Assembly: GCF_001269905.1 (NCBI RefSeq)
Contig: NZ_LHVK01000021.1
Span: forward strand, 62,001 to 126,000
DNA length: 64,000 bases
Reading direction: 5' to 3'
Source of the DNA: Pseudomonas corrugata
Lineage (GTDB): Bacteria > Pseudomonadota > Gammaproteobacteria > Pseudomonadales > Pseudomonadaceae
Below the pieces are notes generated by a model. That model was not told the origin of the DNA, did not search any database, and was given only the letters and a program-made list of their open reading frames with translations. Shown in pieces: positions 45,439 through 54,140 of this stretch. Each line of letters begins with the position of its first letter. The first letter of the stretch is position 1. The translations under genes were made by a program, and so were the position numbers.

Positions 45439-46392
45439 ATGTCCGAGTTCAGTTTTCTCGATCCGTTTCAAGTCGCCACTATCCCACTGGGTGATTGGGT
45501 TGAAAGTATCCTCAATTTTCTGGTGCATAACTTTCGCGATGTGTTCCGCGCCATCCGTTGGCCAATTGACCAAGTACTAAACGGCGTCGAATACATTCTG
45601 CAAAGCATTCCACCCAGCATCGGGATCCTCCTGTCTTCTTTGCTGGGATGGCAACTGGCCGGGAAACGCATGGCGTCACTGTGCTTTGTGACACTCACGC
45701 TGCTGGGCCTTATCGGTGTCTGGTCCGAGTCGATGACAACCCTGGCGCTCGTACTGACATCGGTATTCTTTTGCGCCCTGCTAGGTGTACCTCTGGGTAT
45801 TCTCTGCGCCCGCAGTGACAATCTGGAAAAGGTCCTGCGGCCCGTACTCGATGCCATGCAGACACTGCCGGCGTTCGTTTATCTCGTGCCCGTCGTCATG
45901 CTGTTCGGCATCGGCAACGTGCCGGGCATCCTGGTGACCATTGTGTTCGCCCTTCCCCCCCTGGTGCGCCTGACGAACCTGGGCATCCGCCAGGTACCTG
46001 AGGACAAAATAGAAGCCGCCCGCGCTTTTGGCTGCACTCCACGGCAGATGCTGACCCGCGTTCAGTTGCCACTGGCGACATCGACCATTATGGCCGGACT
46101 CAATCAGACCCTGATGCTGTCCCTGTCGATGGTGGTCATCGCCTCGATGATCTCGGTGGGCGGTCTTGGCCAGATGGTCCTGCGGGGCATCGGCCGCCTG
46201 GATATGGGCTTGGCCACGGTCGGCGGCACAGGCCTGGTGCTGCTTGCCATCTTCCTTGACCGCTTGACTCAAGCCATGGGCGCCCGCACCGGAGCCGACC
46301 CAAGCCTGCGCTGGTATCACACCGGTCCCGCAGGCCTTCTGCTACGCCTGTGCGGCGCGAGACAGCCTGCGGGGCGGAGCAAGACCGCCTGA
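45439..46392 (+). CDS. Betaine-type ABC importer permease (ProW/OpuAB)
   Basis: A 317-residue inner-membrane protein with about 7-8 TMs. The BPD-transport EAA loop is visible: 'EDKIEAARAFGCTPRQMLTRVQLPLATSTIMAGLNQT'. The N-terminal 'FPVATIPLG'-like opening (FQVATIPLGDWVESILNFLVHNFRDVF) matches ProW. It lies 96 nt after the ATPase and 54 nt before the binding protein gene. Confidence 0.93.
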   Translation: MSEFSFLDPFQVATIPLGDWVESILNFLVHNFRDVFRAIRWPIDQVLNGVEYILQSIPPSIGILLSSLLGWQLAGKRMASLCFVTLTLLGLIGVWSESMTTLALVLTSVFFCALLGVPLGILCARSDNLEKVLRPVLDAMQTLPAFVYLVPVVMLFGIGNVPGILVTIVFALPPLVRLTNLGIRQVPEDKIEAARAFGCTPRQMLTRVQLPLATSTIMAGLNQTLMLSLSMVVIASMISVGGLGQMVLRGIGRLDMGLATVGGTGLVLLAIFLDRLTQAMGARTGADPSLRWYHTGPAGLLLRLCGARQPAGRSKTA

Positions 46393-46446
46393 CCCTTCTA
46401 TTCGATCTGCCGCAGTGAAGTTAAACCCCAAAAAAGGTACACGACG

Positions 46447-47475
46447 ATGTCTGAATTCAAGCTTTCACGCAGCATGCTCAATTGCGCTACAGCCCTCGCC
46501 ATTGCGGCCATGTCGCTTTGTGCCAACGCTTCGGCGAACCAACCGGGAGACGGTGTAAAGATCACCCCTATCTTCCCTTCTATTGCTGAAGAGCGATTTC
46601 GCGGTGAAGTGGCCGTCGAGGGCCTTCGAGAGCTGGGTTACAAGGTACAAGAGCCCAAGGAGACAGAGTACAGCGTCATGATGATGGCCTTGGCTAACGG
46701 CGATGCAGACTTTACGGTGCACTTGTGGGACAAGCTGCACGACAAGTTCTATCAGCAGGCCGGGGGCGACAAGGTCATGGTCAAGGCGGGCGACATCATG
46801 CCCGGCGTACTCCAGGGTTATTTGATCGACAAAAAAACCGCTGACGCGTATGGCATCAAATACATCACTGACCTGAAAAAGCCTGAAATCGCCAAATTGT
46901 TCGACACCAACGGCGACGGGAAAGCAGACATGACAGGATGCAACCCTGGATGGGGCTGCGAGCTGGTCATCGCCCATCACATGAAGGCCTATGACCTGGA
47001 GAAATCGATTAACGTGAACCAGGGTTCCTATTTTGCACTGATGGCCGACACCATCACTCGCTATAAAGAAGGGCAGCCGATTCTCTACTTCACCTGGGTC
47101 CCCCAGTGGATCGCCACTGTTTTGGTAGAAGACAAGGATGTGGTCTGGCTGGAAGTACCGAAAACCGACCTGCCGGATGGCAAGAATGATGTCGACACGA
47201 TGTACAAGGGCAAGAACCTTGGCTTTGCAGTAGACAAAGTCGAAGCCGTGTTGAACAAAGACTTCGCCCAAAAAAATCCGGCGGCCTTAAAGTTCCTCTC
47301 AGTGATGCAAATCACCACCGCAGACGAAAGTGCCCAGAACTTGAAAATGCAAGAGGGCGAGAAAAAGCCTGCCGATATCCGTCGTCACGCCAAAGAGTGG
47401 GTAGCCGCACACCGGCAGCAGTTTGACGATTGGTTGCAAACCGCTCGAGCTGCAGCGACACAAGCTAACAATTGA
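46447..47475 (+). CDS. Betaine-type periplasmic binding protein (ProX-like)
   Basis: A 342-residue solute-binding protein. It has a signal peptide (about residues 1-30, ending ANASA). The body follows ProX: 'EERFRGEVAVEGLRELGYKV', 'FTVHLWDKLHD', 'FDTNGDGKADMTGCNPGWGCE' and 'LYFTWVPQW'. Aromatic residues in such segments usually form the cation-pi box that holds an onium headgroup. It completes the importer operon. Specificity within the onium class is not readable by eye. Confidence 0.92.
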   Translation: MSEFKLSRSMLNCATALAIAAMSLCANASANQPGDGVKITPIFPSIAEERFRGEVAVEGLRELGYKVQEPKETEYSVMMMALANGDADFTVHLWDKLHDKFYQQAGGDKVMVKAGDIMPGVLQGYLIDKKTADAYGIKYITDLKKPEIAKLFDTNGDGKADMTGCNPGWGCELVIAHHMKAYDLEKSINVNQGSYFALMADTITRYKEGQPILYFTWVPQWIATVLVEDKDVVWLEVPKTDLPDGKNDVDTMYKGKNLGFAVDKVEAVLNKDFAQKNPAALKFLSVMQITTADESAQNLKMQEGEKKPADIRRHAKEWVAAHRQQFDDWLQTARAAATQANN

Positions 47476-47788
47476 TATGAATACAGCGGTGGGGCAAGTC
47501 GATGACGGGCTCCACCCTGTAGATTTGAGCCAAGTTTTGGATGTAGGCCGGCATAGATTCGATAACCCAGGCAACTGCAAAAACACTTCAATGCCGTCTG
47601 ACCACATAGTCGTTTGAAACTGTAAAAGCTGAACAGTTACGTCTATTGAACACTCGCTCGCATGAACTGCCAACTTTCGCTGGCGGCATACGGTGGTTCA
47701 ACTGTTGATGGGACGATGACCGCATTTCTTGGCGCCCGATAGTTTTGCATGACTGGCGTCGGATCGGTTGAATGAACAGGATCTTGAA
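47476..47788. other. Intergenic region before the oxidase gene
   Basis: 313 bp, AT-richer than its surroundings, no gene or clear hairpin seen. It presumably holds the promoter of the oxidase-DHDPS-ALDH run. Confidence 0.35.
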
Positions 47789-49108
47789 ATGTTGAAAGTA
47801 TCTTCGTTACCTGCCGATGACCAATCTTGCGGGTGGTATCACTTGAGCAGGGGGCGCCAGATCAAGCCCGCCCATCAAGGCCATAGCAATGCACGCTGGG
47901 TCATCGTCGGAGCCGGCTTCACGGGGCTTGCCGCGGCCCGTCAGCTCGCGGCTCATTTTCCTGACGACACCATCCTGTTGATCGAAGCTCAGGAAGTGGG
48001 CTTTGGTACCTCCGGCCGTAATGCCGGATTCGCTATCGACTTGCCGCATGACATCGCCGCAGAGGATTACATAGGTGATATCGCCACGGCAAAAACAACA
48101 CTTAAACTTAATCTGAGTGGCCTGAATTATCTAAAAGAGTTGGTTGAACAGCACAGCATAGATTGCCAAATGAAGCATTGCGGCAAATATCAGGCCGCCG
48201 TTGAACCAAGAGGCATCGCCGTTCTGGATGCCTACCGCCGCGGACTCGATAAACTCGATCAGCCCTACCAGATGATCGAGGCTGGTGAACTACCCGAGCA
48301 TATCGGCACGCATTTCTACCGCAAAGCGTTATTTACCCCAGGGACTTCTTTGCTTCAGCCTTCGGCGCTTGTCAAAGGCTTGGCCGACAGTCTTCCCAGT
48401 AATGTGACGCTGTATGAAAACACTGCAATCACTCATGTGGAATATGGCACAAAGACGGTACTCAAGCATGCCGCAGGTTCAATCACCGCGGACAAACTGA
48501 TCCTGACCAATAATGCCTTTGGTATGAGTTTCGGCTTTCTCAAAGGGCGAATGCTGCCGGTGTTCACTTATGCCAGCCTGACCCGCCCCATGACCGAACA
48601 AGAGCAAACTCGCCTCGGCGGCCGACCTTATTGGGGAGTCATCCCTGCGGATCCATTCGGAACTACGGTACGTCGTACACCGGACAACCGTCTTCTGATC
48701 CGTAACAGTTTCAGCTTTAACCCGGACGGCCGCAGTGACTCAAAATACCTGAAACGCTTCGTCGCCAGGCATCAGGCCTCTTTCGAGCAACGGTTTCCTA
48801 TGTTGCCTGAGATGAAGTTCGAATATACCTGGGGAGGCGCATTGGCGCTTTCACGTAACCATATGGGCCATTTCGGCGAGCTGGCGCCCAATGTCTACGG
48901 GGCACTGTGCTGCAACGGGTTAGGTGTTACCCGCGGGACAGCGACCGGCAAACTCTTGGCGGATTGGCTGGCTGGGGAACACTCTGAGCTCATTGATTTC
49001 GTCTTGAAATCACCGGGTCCATGCCCCAACCCACCGGCTCCACTGGTTTCAGCAGGGGTCAATATAAGTTTGCGATGGGGACAATACCGAGCCGGTAAAG
49101 AAAGTTGA
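47789..49108 (+). CDS. FAD-dependent amine/amino-acid oxidoreductase (DAO family)
   Basis: A 439-residue flavoprotein. The FAD-binding motif 'WVIVGAGFTGLAAARQLA' is near residue 40; 'GFGTSGRNAGFAID' is the flavin-site loop typical of PuuB/glycine-oxidase relatives; and the C-terminal 'GALCCNGLGVTRGTATGKLLADWLAG' closes the FAD site. It oxidises an amine C-N bond to an imine or aldehyde. The ATG at 47789 follows AGGATC; an in-frame TTG at 47768 is possible. Followed by DHDPS- and ALDH-family genes, it probably makes the precursor these two process. Confidence 0.88.
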   Translation: MLKVSSLPADDQSCGWYHLSRGRQIKPAHQGHSNARWVIVGAGFTGLAAARQLAAHFPDDTILLIEAQEVGFGTSGRNAGFAIDLPHDIAAEDYIGDIATAKTTLKLNLSGLNYLKELVEQHSIDCQMKHCGKYQAAVEPRGIAVLDAYRRGLDKLDQPYQMIEAGELPEHIGTHFYRKALFTPGTSLLQPSALVKGLADSLPSNVTLYENTAITHVEYGTKTVLKHAAGSITADKLILTNNAFGMSFGFLKGRMLPVFTYASLTRPMTEQEQTRLGGRPYWGVIPADPFGTTVRRTPDNRLLIRNSFSFNPDGRSDSKYLKRFVARHQASFEQRFPMLPEMKFEYTWGGALALSRNHMGHFGELAPNVYGALCCNGLGVTRGTATGKLLADWLAGEHSELIDFVLKSPGPCPNPPAPLVSAGVNISLRWGQYRAGKES

Positions 49109-49243
49109 CCCGCCCCACACTTTAAGAAGTTTCAGTCCGCCTGTTCGTTCTTCTGCAGACGGCTTCCCTTGGTTGAAAAACTGGCTGCGCTGACCTATCG
49201 AGCGGCGCCGCTTGCTAGACAGTGACACTAACTGGAGCAAATT

Positions 49244-50149
49244 TTGATGAAATTTGAAGGCATCTACACACCGGCCATTACACCCCTGACCTCTGACGGC
49301 AGTATCGATAAGAAAGCCTTTGCCGAAGTCCTCGAGTACCTGGTCGACTCCAAAGTGCACGGCGTCATTATTGGCGGCTCAACCGGCGAATATTATGCCC
49401 ACACTCCTCAGGAGCGTTTCGACCTGGCCGCCCAGGCCAAGGACGTGTTGCGCGGTCGGCTACCGTTGATCGTGGGTACCGGCGCCATTCGCACTGAAGA
49501 TTCGGTCGCCTACGCCGAAGCGGCGAAGGCCATCAAGGCCGATGCATTGTTGGTTGGCTCGCCCCCCTATGCGCTGCCAACGCAAAAAGAGATCGCATTG
49601 CATGTCAAGGCGGTGGACCGCGCCGCCTCGCTGCCCATCATGCTTTACAACTATCCAGGCCGCATGAGCGTAAGCATGGGCGAGGAATTCTTTGATGAGG
49701 TCAGCGATGTGACAAACATCGTCGCCATCAAGGAAAGCTCCGGCGACATGGCCCAGTTGCACCGTTTGGCCTGTAAATACCCGCGCATCGCCCTGTCCTG
49801 CGGATGGGACGATCAAGCCCTTGAGTTTTTCGCATGGGGCGCCCGCAGCTGGGTGTGTGCCGGTTCCAACTTCATCCCTCGCGAGCACGTCGCCCTGTAC
49901 GAGGCCTGCGTCGTCGAGAAAAATTTCGACAAAGGCCGTCGCATCATGGCGGCGATGATGCCGCTGATGGACGCTCTGGAAGGCGGAAAATTTGTCCAGT
50001 CCATCAAGTACGGGTGTGAACTGAATGGCTTGAGCACCGGTGGCCTGCGCGCCCCCCTGCAGGGCCTGGATGTTGATGAAAAGCAGACGCTGCAAGGCGT
50101 CGTCACCGAGCTCAAGCGCAACATCGCGCAGATCACTGGAGGTGCCTGA
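49244..50149 (+). CDS. DHDPS/N-acetylneuraminate lyase-family aldolase or deaminase
   Basis: A 301-residue TIM-barrel enzyme acting through a Schiff base. Residues visible: GGSTGE at 43-48, catalytic Tyr136 (LYNYPG) and Schiff-base Lys162 (AIKESSGD). Intact family members in amino-acid catabolism include the hydroxyproline-pathway deaminase (LhpC/HypD) and 5-keto-4-deoxyglucarate dehydratase. Next to an aldehyde dehydrogenase, a deaminase/dehydratase that yields a semialdehyde is the most natural reading. The ALDH start lies 1 nt after its stop, so the two are coupled. Confidence 0.88.
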   Translation: MMKFEGIYTPAITPLTSDGSIDKKAFAEVLEYLVDSKVHGVIIGGSTGEYYAHTPQERFDLAAQAKDVLRGRLPLIVGTGAIRTEDSVAYAEAAKAIKADALLVGSPPYALPTQKEIALHVKAVDRAASLPIMLYNYPGRMSVSMGEEFFDEVSDVTNIVAIKESSGDMAQLHRLACKYPRIALSCGWDDQALEFFAWGARSWVCAGSNFIPREHVALYEACVVEKNFDKGRRIMAAMMPLMDALEGGKFVQSIKYGCELNGLSTGGLRAPLQGLDVDEKQTLQGVVTELKRNIAQITGGA

Positions 50150-50150
50150 A

Positions 50151-51641
50151 ATGGCTGATCTACTGACCAAGGAACAGTACGCGGCCATCGCCGCCAAGTT
50201 GGAGTTTCCTACCCAGGCATTCATCAACGGCGAGTTCCGGGATGCCCTCTCTGGAAAAACGTTCATCACGACGAACCCGGCCACGGGTGAAAAGCTTGCA
50301 GAGGTTGCGGCATGCGATGCCCGTGACGTCGACGTTGCCGTGGCTGCCGCCAAGCAGGCGTTCGAGGATGGGCGCTGGCATAAGCTGTCACCGGGCGCAC
50401 GCAAGCAAGTGCTGCTGCGCTTCGCTCAATTGCTGGAAGACAATGCACACGAGCTCGCCGTGCTGGAAAGCCTGGACAGTGGCAAGCCAGTCAGCGAGTG
50501 CCAAAACGTCGACGTGCCCGATAGCATCCATACCCTGCGTTGGCATGCGGAATTGATCGACAAGGTGTACGACAGTACCGCGCCGACCGGCCACGGTGCA
50601 GTAACCCTGGTGGTGCGCGAGGCGATCGGTGTCGTCGGCCTGGTCCTGCCTTGGAACTTCCCTTTGCTGATGCTGGCCTGGAAGATCGGCCCTTCCTTGG
50701 CCGCTGGCTGTTCCATCGTGGTCAAACCGGCCAAGGAAACCACCCTGACCGCATTGCGTGTTGCCGAGTTGGCGCATCAGGCCGGTATTCCGGCAGGCGT
50801 ATTCAATATTACCCCTGGCGGCGGCCGGGAGGCTGGCGAAGCGATCGGTCGGCACATGGATGTGGCGATGGTCAGCTTCACCGGTTCTACCGACACCGGC
50901 CGGTTATTTCTCAAGTACGCCTCCGAGTCGAACCTCAAGCGCGTGGTGTTGGAACTGGGGGGTAAGAACCCCGCCGTGGTGATGAATGATTGCGAAGACC
51001 TCGATCAGGTTGCCCAGTATGTGACCGCAGGCGCTTTCTGGAACATGGGCGAAAACTGCTCGGCCTCCTCACGGCTGATTGTCCATGAAGACGTCAAGGA
51101 TGAACTGCTGAAACTGATCGGCAAGCATTTGCGTGATTGGAAAATGGGCGACCCCCTGGATCCTGAAAATCGCCTCGGTGCCATGATCAGCAAAACGCAT
51201 TTCGATAAAGTGCGCTCGTATCTGGAATTGGCCGCCGAGCAGCAACTCAACGTGACGCAAGGTGGCGGGACTGAGTCCGGCGTCTTCGTCCAGCCGACGA
51301 TCATCGACGGAGTCGAACGTGAAAGTCGCCTGTTTATCGAAGAGATCTTCGGGCCGGTACTGAGTGTCACCAGCTTCAGTACTCTCGACGAAGCCATAGA
51401 ACTTGCCAACGACACCGTCTACGGCCTGGCGGCATCCGCCTATACCGGCAGCCTGCGTAATGCCTTGCGCCTGTCGCGGGAGATTCGTGCGGGCGTGGTC
51501 ACAGTCAACTGTTTCGGGGAAGGCGACGCCTCTACACCGTTCGGTGGCTACAAGGAATCAGGCTTTGGTGGTCGCGACAAATCCGTCTGGGCGCATGACC
51601 AATACACCGAGCTGAAAACCATCTGGATTGACGCTTCGTAA
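50151..51641 (+). CDS. NAD(P)-dependent aldehyde dehydrogenase (PuuC/KauB-like)
   Basis: A 496-residue ALDH. Catalytic Cys303 (GENCSA), general base Glu268 (LELGGKNP), Asn169 (PWNFP) and cofactor Lys192 (VKPAKETTL) are all present. Length and ends match gamma-glutamyl-gamma-aminobutyraldehyde or 4-guanidinobutyraldehyde dehydrogenases. The ATG at 50151 follows GGAGG and is directly coupled to the DHDPS-family gene. A perfect terminator hairpin follows, so the oxidase-lyase-ALDH run ends here. Confidence 0.93.
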   Translation: MADLLTKEQYAAIAAKLEFPTQAFINGEFRDALSGKTFITTNPATGEKLAEVAACDARDVDVAVAAAKQAFEDGRWHKLSPGARKQVLLRFAQLLEDNAHELAVLESLDSGKPVSECQNVDVPDSIHTLRWHAELIDKVYDSTAPTGHGAVTLVVREAIGVVGLVLPWNFPLLMLAWKIGPSLAAGCSIVVKPAKETTLTALRVAELAHQAGIPAGVFNITPGGGREAGEAIGRHMDVAMVSFTGSTDTGRLFLKYASESNLKRVVLELGGKNPAVVMNDCEDLDQVAQYVTAGAFWNMGENCSASSRLIVHEDVKDELLKLIGKHLRDWKMGDPLDPENRLGAMISKTHFDKVRSYLELAAEQQLNVTQGGGTESGVFVQPTIIDGVERESRLFIEEIFGPVLSVTSFSTLDEAIELANDTVYGLAASAYTGSLRNALRLSREIRAGVVTVNCFGEGDASTPFGGYKESGFGGRDKSVWAHDQYTELKTIWIDAS

Positions 51642-51676
51642 CCTGATCAGGCACGTGCTGTATTGACGACGCTCAG

Positions 51677-51715
51677 TAGCCCGGTCACCGCCTCACGCAA
51701 GCGGTGACCGGGCTA
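51677..51715 (+). terminator. Terminator hairpin after the aldehyde dehydrogenase gene
   Basis: A perfect 15-bp stem (TAGCCCGGTCACCGC/GCGGTGACCGGGCTA) with a 9-nt loop. No T-run, but very stable. A related CACCGCCT...GACCGGGTTTT element lies at the end of the second GlxA gene (about 55138-55170). Confidence 0.65.
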
Positions 51716-51785
51716 TGGACTCCCTTCGGCTTGTTGGTCGCCTGGTCAGACAGAACCTTTCACAGATTGAACTCTGGACGCCATC

Positions 51786-53132
51786 ATGACTCATTCACCT
51801 TTTTCGATTCCAGCCAACGCCCGACGCATCGACCCAGCCAGACAACGTGCAACTGCATTAAAAAAAGATGGCTCCGCCGAGGACAACGACCGCGTCGAAA
51901 TAGGCCCCACGCCGCTGGCTTTTGCGGAGTGGGAACGTTTGGGCCTGGAACCGCCCCATCTGCCCACCCTGCGTACATACCGATTGCAACGACTGGTTGA
52001 TCAGTTGGTAGCCCGTGAGCTGGGCGGCATTCTGTTATTCGATCCACTGAATATCCGCTACGCAACCGATACCACCAACATGCAGTTATGGACGACCCAT
52101 AATCCCGCACGGGCATGCTTCGTCGCCGCCAGTGGACATGTTGTCCTGTGGGACTTTCATGGCTGCGATCACCTGTCCGCCCACTTGCCGCTGGTGACAG
52201 AGTTGCGCAGTGGCGCGTCTTTTTTCTTTTTCGAGACCGGTGAGCACACCGACCGACACGCCAGACATTTCGCCGCGCAAATCGACGAGTTGCTGCGCCA
52301 ACACGCCGGTGTCAATCGTCGGCTTGCGGTGGATCGAATCGAAGTCGCCGGCCTGCGCGCCTTGGATGCATTGGCGATCGAAATTTGCAGCGGCCAGGAA
52401 GTGACTGAATTCTCCCGCATGATCAAGGGCCCTGATGAGGTCAAGGCGATGCGCTGTGCGGTGGCCGCGTGCGAAGCTTCGGTAGCCGAAATGCACCAGG
52501 CCATGCGTGCCGGCGTGACTGAAAACGATGTCTGGGCCGCCCTGCATGCCGGTAATATCCGCCGCGGTGGCGAATGGATCGAGACCCGAATTCTCAGCTC
52601 CGGCCCTCGCACCAATCCCTGGTTCCAGGAGTCTGGCCCACGGGTGTTGAGCGACGGCGACCTATTGTCATTCGACACGGATCTGATCGGCACCTACGGC
52701 ATGTGCGTGGACATGTCCCGCAGTTGGATCTGCGGCGGGCTGGAGCCTACGGCCGAACAGAAACGCCTGTATCGAATTGCCCATGACCATATCACCCACA
52801 ACATCGAGCTGATCAAGCCAGGCGTGCACTTCACGGAGCTGACCAAACAGTCGCATCGGCTGCCCGAACTCTGCCGCGCCCAGCGATACGGCGTGCTGTT
52901 CCATGGCGTCGGCCTGTGCGACGAGTACCCCAGTATCCGCTATCCGGAGGACTTGGAATCTTACGGATACGAGGGCGAGCTGCAGCCAGGCATGGCCCTT
53001 TGCGTCGAAGCGTACGTGGGTGAAGTGGGTGGCCGCGATGGCATCAAGTTGGAGAACCAGTTGTTGGTCACCGAAACCGGCTATGAACTGCTGACGCACT
53101 ACCCTTTCGACGACAGTTTTCTGCAAGCATGA
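51786..53132 (+). CDS. dddP: DddP-type DMSP lyase homologue (M24/creatinase fold)
   Basis: A 448-residue protein of the M24 metallopeptidase/creatinase fold. DddP cleaves dimethylsulphoniopropionate to DMS and acrylate. Diagnostic DddP blocks are present: 'EDNDRVEIGPTPLAFAEW', 'FDPLNIRYATDTTNMQLW', 'GGEWIETRILSSGPRTNPWFQE', 'HGVGLCDE'. Metal ligands map to Asp297, Asp299, Asp309, His373, Glu408 and Glu423 and the catalytic Asp to Asp379. Each is exactly +2 from the positions I recall for the Roseobacter enzyme (295, 297, 307, 371, 406, 421, 377). Xaa-Pro dipeptidase or ectoine hydrolase (DoeA) are the alternatives in this fold but lack these blocks. It lies 10 nt before a GlxA regulator gene and may be cotranscribed. 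Confidence 0.82.
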   Translation: MTHSPFSIPANARRIDPARQRATALKKDGSAEDNDRVEIGPTPLAFAEWERLGLEPPHLPTLRTYRLQRLVDQLVARELGGILLFDPLNIRYATDTTNMQLWTTHNPARACFVAASGHVVLWDFHGCDHLSAHLPLVTELRSGASFFFFETGEHTDRHARHFAAQIDELLRQHAGVNRRLAVDRIEVAGLRALDALAIEICSGQEVTEFSRMIKGPDEVKAMRCAVAACEASVAEMHQAMRAGVTENDVWAALHAGNIRRGGEWIETRILSSGPRTNPWFQESGPRVLSDGDLLSFDTDLIGTYGMCVDMSRSWICGGLEPTAEQKRLYRIAHDHITHNIELIKPGVHFTELTKQSHRLPELCRAQRYGVLFHGVGLCDEYPSIRYPEDLESYGYEGELQPGMALCVEAYVGEVGGRDGIKLENQLLVTETGYELLTHYPFDDSFLQA

Positions 53133-53142
53133 AACTTGATCG

Positions 53143-54099
53143 ATGAATCAGTTAACCGTGTGTCATCAAACATCAAGCATCGGCTTTCTCTTGCTTGAGA
53201 ACTTCTCCCTGACGTGCTTTACGCAATGCCTGGACGTGCTCGTGACGGCCAATCTGATTCGGCCAGGCTCGGTAAAAGTTCATACATTCAGTTGCAACGA
53301 CTCCGAAGTCACGAGCGACCTGGCCATCCCTATCAGGCCGGATACCCCGCTTACCGACATTAGAATCGCCGCCCTGGATCTGATGATTGTCTGCGGTGGG
53401 TTGCGCACGCCAAGAGTCGTGCCTGACGGACTGGTGAAACTCTTGAACAAGCTCGCCAGCATGCCCATCGCGCTCGGTGGGTTGTGGAATGGCGCCTGGT
53501 ATCTGGGTAAAGCCGGGTTGTTGGATGGCTACCGCTGTGCCATTCACGCAGAACAACGGATCGCTTTATCCGAATGTTCACCCAACACAAATGTAACTCT
53601 GGACGCCATGGCAATTGATCGAGACCGGTTCACGGCGGCCAGCCCCGCGGGGGCATTTCAAATGATGATCAAGTGGCTTTACGCAACGCTTGATCAGGAT
53701 GTCGTGAATGCGGTTTTTGAGCTGCTGGATCATGACCAGTCCAGGTTTCGTACATCAGTGCCGGTTCAAGATGGCAGGGTCAGCGCCGCGCTACGAGAAA
53801 TCATCACATTGATGGAATGTAACCTGGAAGAGCCGTTGAGCCAGGATCAACTCGCCGAGTGTGTTCGGCTATCAAGACGCCAAGTGCAACGCCTCTTCCA
53901 GGAACAATTGGGAATTCCTCCACAACGTTACTACCTGGCATTGCGCCTTAAAGGCGCCCAGCGCCTGATACAGAACTCAAGCCTTACGATCATCGATGTT
54001 TCAATCGCCTGCGGCTTTGCCTCGACCCCCCATTTCAGCAAATGCTACAGCTCTTTTTTTGGTTATCCACCGTCGAGGGAAAGTCGCCACGAACTGTGA
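53143..54099 (+). CDS. GlxA/GbdR-like AraC-family regulator (copy 1)
   Basis: A 318-residue regulator: an N-terminal DJ-1/PfpI-like amidotransferase fold ('SIGFLLLENFSLTCFTQCLDVL', 'LGGLWNGAWYLGKAGLLDGYRCAIH', where the usual nucleophile Cys is Asn) and a C-terminal AraC double HTH ('LSQDQLAECVRLSRRQVQRLFQEQLGIPPQRYYLALRLKGAQRLI'). GbdR (glycine betaine), CdhR (carnitine) and ArgR of Pseudomonas are of this type and bind betaine or amino-acid ligands. It starts 10 nt after dddP, so it is probably cotranscribed with it and regulates the cluster. Confidence 0.92.
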   Translation: MNQLTVCHQTSSIGFLLLENFSLTCFTQCLDVLVTANLIRPGSVKVHTFSCNDSEVTSDLAIPIRPDTPLTDIRIAALDLMIVCGGLRTPRVVPDGLVKLLNKLASMPIALGGLWNGAWYLGKAGLLDGYRCAIHAEQRIALSECSPNTNVTLDAMAIDRDRFTAASPAGAFQMMIKWLYATLDQDVVNAVFELLDHDQSRFRTSVPVQDGRVSAALREIITLMECNLEEPLSQDQLAECVRLSRRQVQRLFQEQLGIPPQRYYLALRLKGAQRLIQNSSLTIIDVSIACGFASTPHFSKCYSSFFGYPPSRESRHEL

Positions 54100-54140
54100 G
54101 AGCTGCACGGGTACGTAACATCCAAAAGGAGCGCAACATA

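Noticed and set aside
51786..53132. Ectoine hydrolase (DoeA) or Xaa-Pro dipeptidase for the M24-fold protein
   Set aside because: DddP-specific blocks and residue spacing fit better, and no doeB or ectoine genes are nearby.
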